From: Callorhinus ursinus
Lineage: Eukaryota; Chordata; Mammalia; Carnivora; Otariidae
Length of the DNA: 64,000 nucleotides
NCBI RefSeq assembly: GCF_003265705.1
Contig: NW_020312828.1
Span: 55,781,961-55,845,960, forward strand
Reading direction: 5' to 3'
The notes below the pieces were generated by a model. That model saw nothing but the letters and a program-made list of their open reading frames with translations. It was not told the origin of the DNA and did not search any database. Each line of letters opens with the position of its first letter. The first letter of the stretch is position 1. This document shows positions 10,180-23,804 of this stretch, one piece after another. Position numbers and translations under genes: made by a program.

Positions 10180-12480
10180 CAGTCTGCTGGCTGAGAATAG
10201 GAAGCTAAGTGTGGAAGCAGAGACTTTTGAGAAAATTATTGCCATGATCAGTGAAATGTGATGAAAGCTTAGTCAAGAGTGTTGGTAAAGGAAATAATGG
10301 TGAGAACTGGAGTAAATTTTTCATGCCTTGGATGTGGTATGTGAGAGAAAAAGAGACCTAAATGCTGTCGTTAAAATTTGGCCTGAATACTTGGCAGGGT
10401 AAATTTGCCTTTTACTTAAATAGGAAAGAAAAAAACAAAAAGTGGAAAAAAAAAAGTTGAGAAGGGTATATCAAGATTTCAGTAATCTGCGAGCAATAAG
10501 GAAGCATTTGTAATATGAGCTCAGCTTTCATCAGGAGATCAAAAGTGAGGATATGTGTTTGGAAATATATGTGATAGGCAACCATGAGATCACCAAAAAG
10601 CATTTTACTGAGAGGGGTGCCTGAACAGCTCAGTTGGTTAAGCATCGGACTCTTAATTTTGGCCATGTCATAATCTCAGGGTTTTGACAGCAAGCCCCAC
10701 CTTTGGCTCTGCACTGGGGGGGGAGCCTGCTTAAGATTCTCCCTCTCCCTTTGTCCCTCCCCAACCTGCTCCTATATGTGCTCTCTCTCGCTCTCTCTCT
10801 AGAAAAACAAGACATTGTATTAGGAGACACAGACAAATCAGGACTGATTCTTGAGGCACTCTAAAATTCCATTTTCATAAGAGGAAAGACAGAAAAGAAA
10901 GCTAAGAAAGAACAGTCAGTAAGAGTTAAGACAAAGAAAGAAAACGTTTCAAATAAAGAAAAAGAAGAAACATGTATGAGAAACTATGTCAAATACACCA
11001 AACAAGTCAAGTGTGATAAGCCCTGGGAATAACCATCAGGTTTCCAAAATAAAGGTCATTGGTGTTTTATACAAGAGTAATTTTCATGGACTATTACTAA
11101 TAAAACCTTCCTGGAATGGAATACTAGCAAACTGGAGGAAAAGAATTAGACTGAACTAAAATACTTGAGGTATGTATTTTGAGGAAACTTGATTTTTCAA
11201 GGAGAATAAATAAATGGAGTGTTAACTAAAGGGAAATGTGGAATCAAGAGGGTTTTGTTGTTATTTTAGTTATGTGTTGTTTAAGATGAATGGAATTTCA
11301 TCATGTTTGTTTAATGGTGAAAATAAAGGAGAGGGAAAAATTATTCAGGAAACAGAGAACAGAAAAATGCTGGAGTGCAAATGTGGAAGGGTTGGTTTAA
11401 TATAGGAGAACATAATAGGAAAAAGCAGAGTGTATGAGCAAATGTGCCAACAGCTGCCTAACTGTTGGATTATGGTTTATGGGAATTATATTCTAATAAT
11501 TTCTATTTTCTCAGTATATAGGAAGTCAAATAATTCACTAAAAGTGAGGATGTAAGAGGCATTATTGTAGCTTTGTGTGGAGAGGCTATAATAATCAATA
11601 GTTGTCTAAGACAGTAAGAAGTCTTATGAGATAGAAAAACCCAATAGCCATTTAAGTTTGCTAGTCCTGAATTTAAAAAAAGATCAATAAGCAATGACTA
11701 TTTGGGTTTTTTATAGTCACCTACAGCCTCTCTGGAATAAGCTCCTTATTAGTAAAAGATGAAATTTAACTGGAGTTGCAGTTCTTTCCAATAAAGCAAA
11801 ATAAATTGAGAATGAAGAAATGAAGTTAAGATTCTATAGGGAAGGAATCAAACCTACTGATGGACTATGGAATCTATACTGGATAAACAGACAAATCAGA
11901 ACACAGAAAAATGAGGGTCAGAAAATAGTAGTGAGTATTAATAGATTGTAGTATCTGTGGAGACTAAAATTTATGTGTGCCAGTATTAGTAAGAATAAGC
12001 AAGAAATTGAGTAGCTGTAACTGATAGTAGAATTATAGGTTTGATATTTTTAAAGTCAATGTGTGTGAATAAGGGAGGAATGGAGGTTGATAGAATCACA
12101 GAAGAGAAGAGGCCATGTCTTGGTGAGGCCAGAATATTTGAAATATAATCAACATATATTTTGCAGTGTCTAGAGATTTGAAAATGAGTAGCATTAGGAA
12201 GAGTGATGACAAGACAAGAACAAAAATCTTCATGGGATGAGGGAGGTGATGCAAAAAGATTTTATAACTGACTGTAATAAGAAAGGCCAGTGGTTCAAGT
12301 TGCCTAATATATTAAGATTTTTTTTTTCCAAAATCTATTGTTGTAGCAAGGGAGAATGGTCTAAAAAGAGAAGACTTTACCAACCCGCTATCAATGGCAT
12401 TAGTGGTAGGATAGAGAATAAAGCTTCAAAGAAAGGCTTTAAAGGAAACATTGTCTTAAGAAGTAATCCACCTTTCAGTA
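10180..12480 (+). mobile_element. Long decayed interspersed repeat, family not named
   Basis: Purine-rich sequence whose successive blocks follow an old mammalian interspersed repeat I have met elsewhere but cannot name. In order: a segment like gccttggatgtggtatgtga gagaaa (about 10335), gaggcactctaaaattcc (about 10853), ctatgtcaaatacacc (about 10984), aggtcattggtg (about 11053), then tctattttctcagtatatag (about 11501). It is interrupted by the SINE at 10614-10809. A 103-codon open frame at 12237-12548 has no recognised domain. A second copy of the same family may lie at 56390-57010. Confidence 0.35.
10614..10809 (+). mobile_element. CAN-SINE, diverged
   Basis: Head ggggtgcctgaacagctcag, then a changed box B region, an expanded G-run near 10718-10726, a CT-rich body with (CTCT)n, and a short A tail. 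The number of substitutions indicates an older insertion. Confidence 0.85.
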
Positions 12481-14199
12481 AAAGTGAGAAAATTATGACT
12501 GACTTAAATTCTTATGGTATATTAAAAAACCTATTATTAGATGGGTAGTTGGGAAGAGGTAAAAATTGGTGTTGATCCTATATTCACGTTGTCATTGTGA
12601 CTCCTCAAGTGTGTGTATATATACAAGTCAAGTCAATGTGTGTGTATATGTGTGTAGTTGTTTAAGTGATTCTGGACAATTAAATATTTATTGACTGAAA
12701 AGCTCTAATGAAAATATTTTAAATAAAACTTTGGGATACAGGTGAAATATATACATATGAAAAATTAGAAAAGATACCCATTTTTTATACTTGTGGTAGA
12801 GTTAAATTTACATGGTTACTAAAGGGTGAAAATAATATAGCTTATTTATATTCCAGAATTGACCTCCTCATTCTCTAGAGTCCCCATTAACAATAATGCT
12901 AGAAGCTACTTAATTTTACCACTTAAAATATGTGTATCAATGTTCCAGTCCCACGTAGTTTGGAATAGCTGGCTTTAGACCACGCTCTTCCTGAGGGCAA
13001 CCTAAGAATTAATGTACTTGAATTCACAGAAAGCTTCCAAAGCGTAGGAAATGCAGGGCTATATTCCAGAAAGAGAAGTGAGAGAGGTGATGTTTGCAGT
13101 CATTTTTTCCCAGGGGGGCATTTGGTCATCTAGGACCCAAGTAGGTGGCTGAAAATGTGGATCTTACACCTGTGACAGGCTCCTACTAGAGGAAAGTTGT
13201 ATTGGAAAAACTTCACAGTCCTTAAGGATACAACTGATTTTACCTCAGGACATTTGGTGAATTCAGACTCTGCATAGATGACTAGACACCAACAGTGAGT
13301 GAAGTAACTTGAATAATACTAACCACTCTAAACATAATTAAAACCTGGAAAAATGTGAAAACATTTTTCATAGATATGGGAGGTCAGTTAAAGAAGAATG
13401 ATGTAGAGGCTGTGGTTCCTGAGAGAAGGATATATTGTGGAAAATTCCACATTCAAACCAGGTTTTTCTCTAAGTGCATTTAACAATTCACTGTCTAGAG
13501 TCTAAGCAAGGAGTAGACTGTACTTGGGACTAGAGTCCAGGCAGGAAGCAGGTGAAATTTATGCTTTCAATTTCACAGGAACTTGAGGGACAAAATCTTA
13601 CAAAGGAGAAACCACAGAAGGCCTGTCCTGCATGAAATGCTTGAAAATGTGTGTTGTAGCCCTTGACATATTTAGCAGTTCCTAAACTGTAAGGGACTTC
13701 AAGGAAAGAGAAAATAGTATTGAGATATTAAGGAATTTAGCAGAGACTTCAGCAACTCTGTGGTACTAAGATAACAGAGGTTGGAATTCAAGGCCTGCCA
13801 AGGTGGTGGGGCCCAGTAAACACCCTAGGCTTTTAGTTAGATACAATAAAACCCTAAAGTAGGCTAAATGGAAATACACCAGCAGAAACAGAATTTAAGA
13901 TTATTAACAAGTTTAGTCTATAATCTCACATAAAAGACCTTTAGTATGAAATTATTTTCTGGAGCTTTTAAAAATTATAACTTAAATGTAATATATTTCA
14001 TTAATCAATCAATAATAAGACAAAGGCAACAAAATGGAAAAGTAGGCAGCTCCTAATTCCTGTTCCTCCTCACAAACATGGAAAAACAAGCAAAAATTGT
14101 CAGAAACAACCTTGTTAGAACTCTAGAAAAAGTCAAAGGTTTGTAGCACTAAGTAAACACTGAATTAAAAAAAAAGGCAATTAAAAAACGCTCTTGCAT

Positions 14200-14400
14200 G
14201 GGGCACCTGGGTGGCTCAGTCGGTTCAGCCTCTGACTTGATCTCAGCTCAAGTCATGATCTCAGGGTAGTGGGATTGAGCCTCACCCACATCAGGCTCCG
14301 TGCTCAGAAGGGAGTCTGCTTGGGATTTTCTCTCTCCTTTTCCCTCTGGCCTCCTCCCCCTGATCTCTTTCAAATAAATAAATCAATCTAAAACAAACAA
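14200..14400 (+). mobile_element. CAN-SINE nested in L1M
   Basis: Head ggggcacctgggtggctcag, box B-like region gggattgagcctcacc, CT-rich body and a tail with AAATAAATAAATC. It lies immediately left of a separate L1 3' tail. Confidence 0.9.
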
Positions 14401-14401
14401 A

Positions 14402-14712
14402 CTCATATGGGGAATATAAGAAACAGGGCACAGGACCATAGGGGAAGGGAGGTAAAACAGAATGGGAAGTCATCAGAGAGGGAGAAAAACCATGAAAGAC
14501 TCTTAACTATCAGAAACAAACTGAGGGTTGCTGGAGGGGAAATGGGTGGGGGGATGGGTAATTGGGTGATGGGCATTAAGGAGGGCACGTGATGTGATGG
14601 ACACTGGGTATTATATGCAACTGATAATTTATTATAACACTATATCTGAAACTAATGATGTACAGAAGTTGGCTAATTGAATTTAAATAAAAAACAAACA
14701 AATAAATAAAAA
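14402..14712 (+). mobile_element. 5'-truncated carnivoran L1 3' UTR
   Basis: It contains the characteristic young carnivoran L1 3' UTR: gactcttaactatcagaaac, aactgagggttgctggaggg, a G-rich gtggggggatgggtaa stretch, gggcattaaggagggcacgt, and an A-rich end. Only about 310 bases are present, with no ORF2. Confidence 0.85.
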
Positions 14713-16044
14713 TGTTCCTGCCATTCAAGAAAATCTCTGCCAAAATTCTATTTGAACAAACGCTAAAGGAGCAGAGACTTCAATGACCACACATAATACA
14801 GAACACATTTTTGAAAAAATAGTTTGGAAAAAGTTAACTAAACAAATAGATGATAGCAACCTTTGAGAACCAAGAACAGCAAACCCTAGGGAAGAAGAAG
14901 AAATAGATTTCTGTAGTAACATTACAATATTCAAGTATTTGGTTTTCAACAAAATATCACAAAGAATATAAATACATAGGAAAGTATGACCTCATTTATA
15001 GGATAGATATAAATGAATAAAATCTATCCTCTAAGAAAAATAGGGATTATATCTACTAGACAAAGATTTAAGTTAATTATCTTAGTTATGCTCAAAGAGC
15101 TAAAGGAAACCATGGAAATCAGGGATATATTGCAAGAAAAAAATAAAATATGAGTAAAGAGAACTATATTATAAAAAGGAACCAAATAAAAGGTCCAGAG
15201 TTAATTAGAAAACAAAATTCATTAGAAGGGTTCACTAATTTTAAACTCTTCTAAAGAATGGAAAAAAGAACACTTTTTAACACATTCTATGAGGCCAGCA
15301 TTATCCTGATACTAAAGCCGGATAAAGATATCACGAGAATAACATTATAGACCAATAATTATTTAGATACAAAAATTCTACACAAGATACTAGCAACTGA
15401 ATCCAACAACACATTGAAATATACCATAGTGAATTGAGATTTATGCTAGGAATGAAAAAGTTGTTAACATAAAAAATAAGTGTATGTAATATATCATATT
15501 AATAGAATGAGTGGAAAAAAAGACATGCTCCTCTCAACTGACACATAAAAGGTATTTGACAAAATGTAATACCCTTCATGATAAAAAGCTTTCAGAATAC
15601 TAAGACTAGAAGGAAAGTTTGTTAACATGATGAGGGACATTTATGAAAAACCAACAGCTATCATCATAATCAATGATGAAAGACTGAAAGCTTTTCCTCA
15701 AGAGTAAGAAAAATGTCAGGATGCCTGCTTTCACCACTGCTATTAAAATTGTATGGCAAGTTTTTCCAAGCCAATTAGACAAGAAAAAATGTATTAAATT
15801 ATCCAAATTGGAAAAGAAGAGGTAAAACTATCTCTATTCATGTATAACAAGATTTTGTATATATAAAATAAAAAATCCATGAGAATCCACAAAAAGCTAT
15901 TAAAGCTACTAAATAAATTCGTGAAGATAAACACACAAAAGTAAGATGTTTCTGTATGTCAGTAATTAACTCATAAAACTATAAATCTAAAATCTATGCT
16001 TTTATTGTATATAAAGTATACCTCAATAAAATTTATTTTTAAAA

Positions 16045-16201
16045 AGATTTGGGGGGGAGGGACAGAAGGGGAGGGAGAGAAGCAGACTCCCCTCTGAATG
16101 CAGAGCTCCAGGCCTGGGGGCTGGATCCCAAAAGCCTGAGATCACGACCTGGGCCGAAATCAAGAGTCAGATGTTCAACCAACTGAGCCACCCAGGCGCC
16201 C
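16045..16201 (-). mobile_element. CAN-SINE with clear target-site duplication
   Basis: The antisense body is followed by the box B complement and gagccacccaggcgcccc. It is flanked by near-identical copies of ctcaataaaatttattttt (16022-16044, and 16202-16224 with one T-to-A change). The target is the A/T-rich end of the host L1, a typical L1-endonuclease site. Confidence 0.92.
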
Positions 16202-16225
16202 CTCAAAAAAATTTATTTTTAAAAA

Positions 16226-16520
16226 TAGTTTAGAAACAGCAGAAAACATATTTAGTCATTGACAACAGATCAGGAGAAAATATCCAGAAAGAATTACAGA
16301 GAGAAAAAAAGATGAAATACATGAAAAGCAAGTTTATGTGACAAGTTAGAAATAGTGAAAGTATCTTAATATAGGTGATAGAGTCACAGGAGATGAAGGA
16401 ATAGAATGTTGGCAAAACAATATTTGAAAAAATGTCAGTCAAGGATTTTCCAGAACTGATAGAAAATATAAAATCATGTATTCAAAAAGTTCTAAAAGTT
16501 GAAAGGAGACAACATACTAG
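16226..16520 (+). mobile_element. L1M/HAL1-like ORF1 fragment
   Basis: Decayed plus-strand text with the order agatgaaatacatgaaaagc, gaatagaatgttggcaaaac, ttccagaactgatagaaaat, then catgtattcaaaaagttct corresponds to LINE ORF1 sequence. The frame is lost. Confidence 0.5.
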
Positions 16521-16786
16521 CATTGCCACCAACATTAGAAATTATTTGTATGTTTGTTGTATTGCATTATATCTTATATTAACATATTTACCTCTTCCTG
16601 AACAATGTGGAGATTTATACAAATTGATTTAAGCTGTCATGCCTTTTGAAATATTATTGTCACATATTTATAACCACAAGACATTATTATTATACTACTA
16701 TTGTCATTTAATTATATGAGACATTATTATTATTGCTTTAAAAATTAATATATTCATATGTCTACCTGAAGGTTCATGCTTTCCAG

Positions 16787-16836
16787 TTCTTCCTTGCATT
16801 TCTGTGATTCCTTCTTCCTGGCATTTCTGTGATTCC
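16787..16836 (+). repeat. 25 bp tandem duplication
   Basis: Two adjacent 25 bp units (16787-16811 and 16812-16836), each ttcttcct then t/g and gcatttctgtgattcc, differ at one base. The surrounding sequence (16540-17220) is otherwise unremarkable AT-rich DNA. Confidence 0.95.
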
Positions 16837-17237
16837 CTCAATGACCACTTTTTTTTTTCCTAAATGAACTACTAATTTCATTATACCTCTTATTGTGGAT
16901 CTGCTCAAGAAAATTTCATCTAACTTTGTCTACTAGAACATATTGTTCATAAAGGTAGTAAGTGAAAAAATATGTATTGTTTAGCCAAAAGAAGGCAATA
17001 TCTGAGAGAAAGGAATAAGGGAAAATTCTATAAATAGAAAAACATAGTTAGAGATTCATCTTCCACCTAAGTGTATTGATAATTACATTAATATTCATGA
17101 GTCAAATACTGTAATTAAAAAAGATTGTCAAATTAGAGATGTGTGTATGTATATATAAAATCTTATAAACTCTAACATGATTGCATGTTAGGGTATATAC
17201 ATTCTGATCATAAAAAATAAACTTTAAAATGAGACAA

Positions 17238-17435
17238 AGCTGGGGTACCTGGGTGGCTCAGTTGTTAAGCATCTGCCTTCAGCTCAGGTCATGATCTCAG
17301 GGTCCTGGGATCGAGCCCCGCATCGGACTCCCTGCTTGGAGGGAAGCCTGCTTCTCCCTCACTGCCCTTGCTTGTGTTCCCTCTTTCGCTACTCTCTCTC
17401 TCTCTCAAATAAATAAATAAAATCTTAAAAAAAAA
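17238..17435 (+). mobile_element. CAN-SINE with perfect 15 bp target-site duplication
   Basis: tttaaaatgagacaa occurs at 17223-17237 and 17436-17450, exactly bracketing a full SINE (head, box B gatcgagccccgcatc, CT body, AAATAAATAAATAAAATC tail). The perfect duplication points to a moderately recent insertion. Confidence 0.95.
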
Positions 17436-17559
17436 TTTAAAATGAGACAAGGTTGATGTTAGAAAATCATACATTTTAGGAAAACCATTACATACAGAAA
17501 CACATCTCATAAAAAAAAACACTGTTCATTTCATGTTATAAACACTCAACAAATTATGA

Positions 17560-18500
17560 ATAAATGGAAACATTCTAAATCTATTAAAGTTGTCTAAAAA
17601 ATGTATAAAGTAATATACATTAGTAAAAATTCAAGCCACTGACATGGAGAAAATATTTGCAAAACATTATACTGACAAAGAACTCAAAGGGCTGAAAAAT
17701 TGATCAGATATTTTTTAAAGGAAACCACCAAAACGGTCAATAAGTATTTTTAAATGCCTCAATTTCATTAGTTATTAGGGAAATGCAAATCAAGAACACA
17801 ATGAAATACTGCTACACTCCCACTGGAATAGATATAATTAAAAGGATTAACAACAGCAAGAAAGAATGTGCATGAACTCAAATACACATTGTTGGTGAGA
17901 TTTTTAATTAGGGTAACCTCTTTAGAAAACTTGCAGTATCTACTAAGGTTTTACTGCATCTACTATATATGTATATATAATCTGTGATTTAGCAATTTCA
18001 CATCTCAGTACATTTCTAACAGAAAGGAATTCTAATATCCATCAAAAAACAAATACAGCAATGTTCATAGCAGTTTTATTCATAATATCTAAGAGTTGAA
18101 ACAAAGAAGATTTCTAATAACAGAATTGGTACATGAATTAAGAAATTGTTAATCTACACAATGGAATACTACATGATAATGAAAATGTATGAAACACAAC
18201 AAGGGGGATGAATCTCACAGATCTGTTATCAAGCAAAGGAAGCCATACACAATAGAGTTTGTCTATGCTCTGTTGTTCTGTTTATATAGAGATCAAAATC
18301 AGGAAGAATTATTCTATGATTAGAATAGCAGTGAATATTTTGGGGTTACTGACTGGGAACTGATGTTTCAGGATTGTTGATAATGCTATATACCCTAATC
18401 TGAGTAGAAAGTTCATGAGAAAATACATACCTAAAAATATATTAATCTGTACAATTTACTGTATGTTAAGTTTGTTATGTTGCATTTATTTCCAAAATTC
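17560..18500 (+). mobile_element. Old L1 ORF2 C-terminus and 3' UTR
   Basis: Blocks typical of ORF2 3' sequence: gaaatgcaaatcaagaacac, gttggtgagatttttaatt, acaatggaatactacatgat. These are followed by 3' UTR-like sequence (gttactgactgggaactgat, aaaatatattaatctgtaca). Diverged and non-coding. Confidence 0.75.
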
Positions 18501-20354
18501 TTTCCAGAGTTCATGAATCAATTCTTACATATCCATATTAGAGAGCACATGGGTCTTTGGAAAAGAAAATAAATTCTAAACAAAACAACATAGCAGAAAC
18601 ATTCTATATCTATTATTCATTTGAGATGTAACAGCTCTATTGCTTTTTCCTAACAATAAAAATCTTCCTTAACAGCTCCATTGTTTATCTGCACATCTGT
18701 TTCAAAATAAAAATAAATGTATAAATAATCCACTGATGTATAAGTGCCTTCTGGGATTTAAAACAAACAAAGGTGTTAGGGTAATAGCAGGTGTTACAGC
18801 TTAGTACTGAAGCATAGAAGTAAATGAGTATAAACTGGAGGATTATTCTTCCTAGACATTTTTTTGTTTGCTTTCTAACAAATAAGTCCCATCTGGCCCT
18901 TAAATCTAGGACTTCAGATCCTAGATAGGCAATAACTTTATATCAAGAACTAACATATAATATAGTTTACCCACTAATTGTGAAAGCAATTCTGACAGTA
19001 TTTTGGCCAAGGATAATGAATGTAACTACCTAAGAAACCCAGGGGTGATTTGAATAGGGTCTCTGAGTTATTGTTGTGAATATATTGGAGAACAGTAACC
19101 CAAACCTGTCACTAGGTTTACATTAAAATGTTACAATGCCAAATTTTATATCCAATTTCTTGACCCTGATTATTGAAATCTTCCTTCTCCACAGTTAGAT
19201 TTTTTTTGATTTGATAGTTTTTATTTAAATAACCACACTTTCCTCTGTGTACATCATCACAAGGAAATCTACTGTTCACAAGCCACAACTTTAAAAAAAC
19301 AACACTGTCAGTTTTTGTATTTATATCCTTGCCCATCTTTCTTTTCATAACACAGGTATATTAACTGGCTAGCTGATACATAATTCATCTGTCATGCCAC
19401 ACATACTTATGAAAACTCTCCTATGAGCCAGCTATTACTTACCCCTTACTACATGTTCATAAATAAGGTTTATTAAATGAAATTAAAAAAAACTGTAAAA
19501 GGGAGACAAAGGTTTTATGTTTTACTGGATGCCTGTACCTTAAAGACAAGCCTCCATTCATGTCCTTTTCTCACTTTCAAAGACTTCTCAGTTTCTCATG
19601 TATCTCTAAAACTTCTAAAAGATTTAGGTAGAAATATGAGTTTGATTGAAGATATTATATCAAGTAAAAGGCACTTTCATTACATACTAAAATTTTAAAA
19701 TATATGAATTTCCTATTAGTCCTCTAATTTTTCATCCCCCAAATCTTTCTCTTGCTAGCATTCACGTTTCTCTCCATTTCTCATCTTCCATATCTTCATC
19801 TCTTAGTTGAAGGCATTTTTCTCACCTTGTGAATGGCCCTTACAAAAAAAGTCTGTGGTAGCAGAATAGAGATCTACCATTGCTCCATAAGCATGGCCCT
19901 TATGAGTTTTACCTTCCAAGCCCAAAGATTATCACAGTATTACACTAAGGAAAATAGTATGTTATTTTGTATAGTCTTTGTAAATGGAGAACTAGGAAGG
20001 TTTTCCTTTTCCAAGAAAACAAACTGTCTTTTGTATTATTACACTTAGGACAACTCAGCAAAACTGACTTCCCTTATCACACACAAGATCTTCTTGCTGT
20101 CTCATTCCTAATGCAATTACTCATCTGAATCTCCAAGTATATCTATGGATGATAGATAATAGTCTGATATTTTGGTTGCACTCCACAGAAAACTGGGTAA
20201 AGTATACATATGACATATGTACGTACTTAATATAAATATTAGTGTGTGTGTATGTATATAGAGAGTATGTTTGTATATATTTACTCATTTCCTATGGATT
20301 ATAACCAAACTTCTAGCTAATAATATATTGAACTACTATCCATCATTCTAAGTA

Positions 20355-20391
<37 letters not shown>

Positions 20392-21698
20392 ACATGCTTT
20401 TAAAAATAATTTTTTCATAAGTTTATTGCATATATTGATGTATGCATAATTGTATATATTGATAGGTCATTGTATAAGTATATTGATAGATCAAGGAAGG
20501 AAAAAAATCCAACTTCTCCCTCTCACCTTTGTCTCTTATTCACTTCATTTCATGCAGTTCCTGTTAAAGGAACATTGCTAGAACCCACATTTATATTTAG
20601 TCTTCATCTGACTGCATCATTTATCCTCTGATAGAAAATCTCAATGTAATAAGTATTTTTTTCCCTAGACATGTTGAAAAGGAATGATTCCTATAAAAAT
20701 ACTGGGTAGGCCAACTTTTTCAATGTTGATTAATGGTTCTTAAATTTGATGTGGACAAGTAAATATGCAACATATAAACAATTGCATGGAAAGTTCTGAA
20801 AACAGAGGAATAAAATCCAGAGATCTTACCCCACCAGATAGTAAAGTATATTACAAAATGCTTAAATTATATTAAAATATATTAAACTAAAGGCTGTTAA
20901 TTCCACCTGGGTAGCCACCTGGCAAAAAGAAGAAAGCTACATCTTTATGCAATGTTTGGCACAACAATTCTTATTTTTTTTTAGTTCTCCTAGTGTTTAA
21001 ATATAAATATATATATACATATGTATAACTTTATACATTTTTATGTATTTATGTAGTTTTATTTACATATAGTATTTATTACTTAAACATTATTTTGTAG
21101 CTCTGAAATCCTAAATTAAAGATTAAACCAAAAGTAATAAATTTGACATACACACAAAGAAAAAATATATGTAAATAAAGCCAAAAGTACATGCTATATT
21201 GGGAAAAATATGGACAATGCATATAGCAAACACTTATCTCTTTAATATAATAAATATTCTTACTACATGTAAGAATCACAAAAATGAATTGGGAAAAATG
21301 AAATGGACAAAATACACAAGCTTACAGTATACAGATATTTCTAAAATGCTTTAAAAGTCATGAAAATATCCCAAACTTACTTCTGATAAAGGAAATTTAA
21401 ATTAGAAGAACAATTCTCTATACAGAAATTATTTGCCAGATCGGCAAGGCTCTACAATTTTGACACACAATATGTGTGATGGTGTACAGAATCTGATATT
21501 GGCACATATTTCTGATGGTTGTATATTTTGATGATATAAAATGTGGAAGAATTATCAAATACTTATTAATATTTTAAATAGACACTAATTTTTGACCCAC
21601 TGATTCTCTAGTTCTAGGAAATTAACTTATTTTAATCCAGAACACTGAGACTTTATACATAAAAATATTCAAGCATTTTTTTTAAAACCTGAAATTTC
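18501..21698. other. Unique AT-rich DNA with a CA microsatellite
   Basis: No gene, named repeat or RNA gene recognised. Open frames of 60-76 codons here have no motif I recognise. A CA tract lies at 20359-20396 and a TG/TA-rich stretch at 20235-20280. Confidence 0.4.
20359..20396. repeat. (CA)n microsatellite
   Basis: About 17 CA units with one interruption (ataca). Confidence 0.93.
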
Positions 21699-21880
21699 AG
21701 GGCACCTTGGTGACTCAGTCTGTTAAGCGTCTGCCTTCGGCTCAGGTCATGATCCCAGGGTCCTGGGATGGAGTGCCTCATTAGGCTCCCTGCTCAGTAG
21801 GAAGTTGCTTCTCCCTCTCCCGCTCCCCCTTTCTCATTCTCTCTCTCTCTCAAATAAGTAAATAAAATAATTTTTTTACA
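21699..21880 (+). mobile_element. CAN-SINE
   Basis: Head gggcaccttggtgactcag, a well-preserved central part (gcctgccttcggctcaggtc-like), CT body, and a tail with AAATAAGTAAATAAAATAAT. No clean target-site duplication seen. Confidence 0.9.
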
Positions 21881-22007
21881 AAAAGGATCTGATTTTTGAA
21901 ATAAAATATAATTATCAAGGTATAGAGTAAATATGTACACATAAAATGAAAACTCTACAACTGTTACAAAGAAGTGAAGATGTATATGTGCTGATATGGA
22001 AAACTGA

Positions 22008-22195
22008 CATCTTAGTTTTTTTATTATGTTCAGTTAGGCAAGATATAGTACATTATTAGTTTTTGATGTAGTGTTCAACAATTCATTAGTTGAGTAAACA
22101 CCCAGTGCTCATCACAACACATACCCTCCTTAATACCCATCACCTGGCTACCCCATCTCCTCACCCCCTCCCTTCTGAAACCCTCAGTTTATACC
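22008..22195 (-). mobile_element. 5'-truncated carnivoran L1 3' end
   Basis: Antisense L1 3' UTR: poly-T, ttagtttttgatgtagtgtt, cacccagtgctcatcacaac, cccatcacctggctacccca, then tctgaaaccctcagttt. Only the terminal ~190 bases are present, on the minus strand. Confidence 0.85.
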
Positions 22196-23788
22196 TTATT
22201 TTTAATGTGATATAGTAACATATGAAACTGTCCAAGTTCAGTAGTCCAAGTTGATGTATAGATGTATAAACAATACTAATACTGAATTTCATCAGGCCCC
22301 AAGATTACAAAAAAAAAAAGAAATTTCAAAGCCAGATCACTGTTTGCAGAATGGGGAATGTCTGAGAACCCATTTCCTGAACTCTCAGTTCCATTCATCA
22401 CTTCAAGAATAAAAAGCCTGTAGTGAAGGGAAGGGAAGGAAATACACTGGAGGCAGCTATTGCCTCGTCATGTTTGCTAGGAGTCCCACATAGTGTGTAG
22501 AGTAAGTGTGCTCATTCATCACCTCAGCTCTGATAAGAAAGGCTTCCATAGTGCTTTGAAATATATTCCTGTGATTGAGACACAGAGAGGATTGGTGCTG
22601 AATTCATCATACCTAAGTTCATGCATGGAAACAAGATAGAAGGAAGCACTATGGACTTTCTTGGACTCACAGAATTTTTCAAAGTGGGAATAATTTTTAA
22701 TATTTCTATTTCCCCAGTTTCTTTGCTTTGGTCCATGGGCAAGATGTATACCAGACAGGAGAAAGAACTGAGATCAAGGACATATTGAATCCTATCAAAT
22801 ATGTCCATTTAAGTACCAGGAGCAATTCCAGCAGCAAAAAGTTGAAGAGAGAATGCTGGATACTAGGATTAGTTAGAAGCAACAACCAGAAGTAGAGTTA
22901 AATGGGGTAAAAGTAATCTCAGTTGGAGAATCATGCCATCAGGAATCTCTAGTGGTTCCATGAAAAACTCAATGGTAAACATCTGCCAGGCCCAGGGAGT
23001 GCAAAGAAAGCAACCTCTGCAATTAACGTCTTAGCATTCCTCTAAAACTCCCATCCTAGACCTGACAGTATAAAAAACAACAAAACAAACAAACAAAACA
23101 CCTCTCAAAAGTAGATGTATGTGGGAATAGAAGAGAAATTGAAGGTCTTCTTTCCCCATGCTGACTTCCAGCCTGCAGCAGGCTTACACTGGGGAAGATA
23201 ATGCAATGTTGAATCAACTTTAGACATTGATCATTATCTTGGACTGGACATTCTAATTAATTATTGAGTTTCTCTTTGCAACTCAACTTTTGTTACAGAA
23301 AGTGAAACCAGATCTGTTTCCTAAAAGTACACATAAAATACATGAGATTTGCCTAAGTTTTCTAGCAAGGTTATATAGTTACACCAACTTAATAATGAGC
23401 AATGTAAATGGCTTATTCAATGTACATACACATAATGTATGTCTGTGAGTACTTGTATACATATTCATAATGGAATGATAATATATGATGAAATATATTT
23501 ATCTGTGAAAACTGAAATTTAAGATAAATGAAAACATGTTTATTGGCATTTTAATATAATTTTTAGTTTAAAAATCCTTATTTTTATCAATTATTCTTTC
23601 TACAAATTTCAAGAAAGAATTATTCTAAATAAAACAGAACATATTAGCTCAATAAAAATAAATTAAAACATTATCATTTATTGATAACTCCATATATTAG
23701 TCTTTTAGCTATTATGCATCTCACTTGAATAATCACATTTAAATCAAGGATATCTTTTAACAAAAAAAAAAGAAGAAATCCGCCCTAA
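22196..23788. other. Unique DNA, no feature recognised
   Basis: Less AT-rich than its surroundings. A 94-codon open frame on the minus strand (22808-22524) has no recognised motif and no splice context that I would trust. An (AAAC)n-like tract is at 23072-23100. Confidence 0.4.
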
Positions 23789-23804
23789 AATAAATACATC
23801 ACTA

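Larger units (their letters stand above)
12900..16044 (+). mobile_element. Old L1M copy: 5' UTR, ORF1 region, partial ORF2 (RT), 3' end
   Basis: This plus-strand composite appears to be one decayed L1 with nested insertions. 12900-14190 resembles L1M 5' UTR (for example gcagggctatattccagaaa and gtagaggctgtggttcctga); this is the least certain part. 14720-15240 resembles the 5' UTR/ORF1 region (tcaacaaaatatcacaaaga, tctactagacaaagattta). 15260-15970 is ORF2 reverse-transcriptase sequence (ctgatactaaagccggataa, then accaacagctatcatcataa), without an intact FADD motif. 15980-16044 is a short 3' end. The SINE at 14200 and the L1 tail at 14402 are later insertions. All frames are broken. Confidence 0.6.

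Noticed and set aside
22524..22808. 94-codon minus-strand frame as a gene
   Set aside because: No recognised domain and no supported splice sites or promoter; length is within chance expectation for a 64 kb window.
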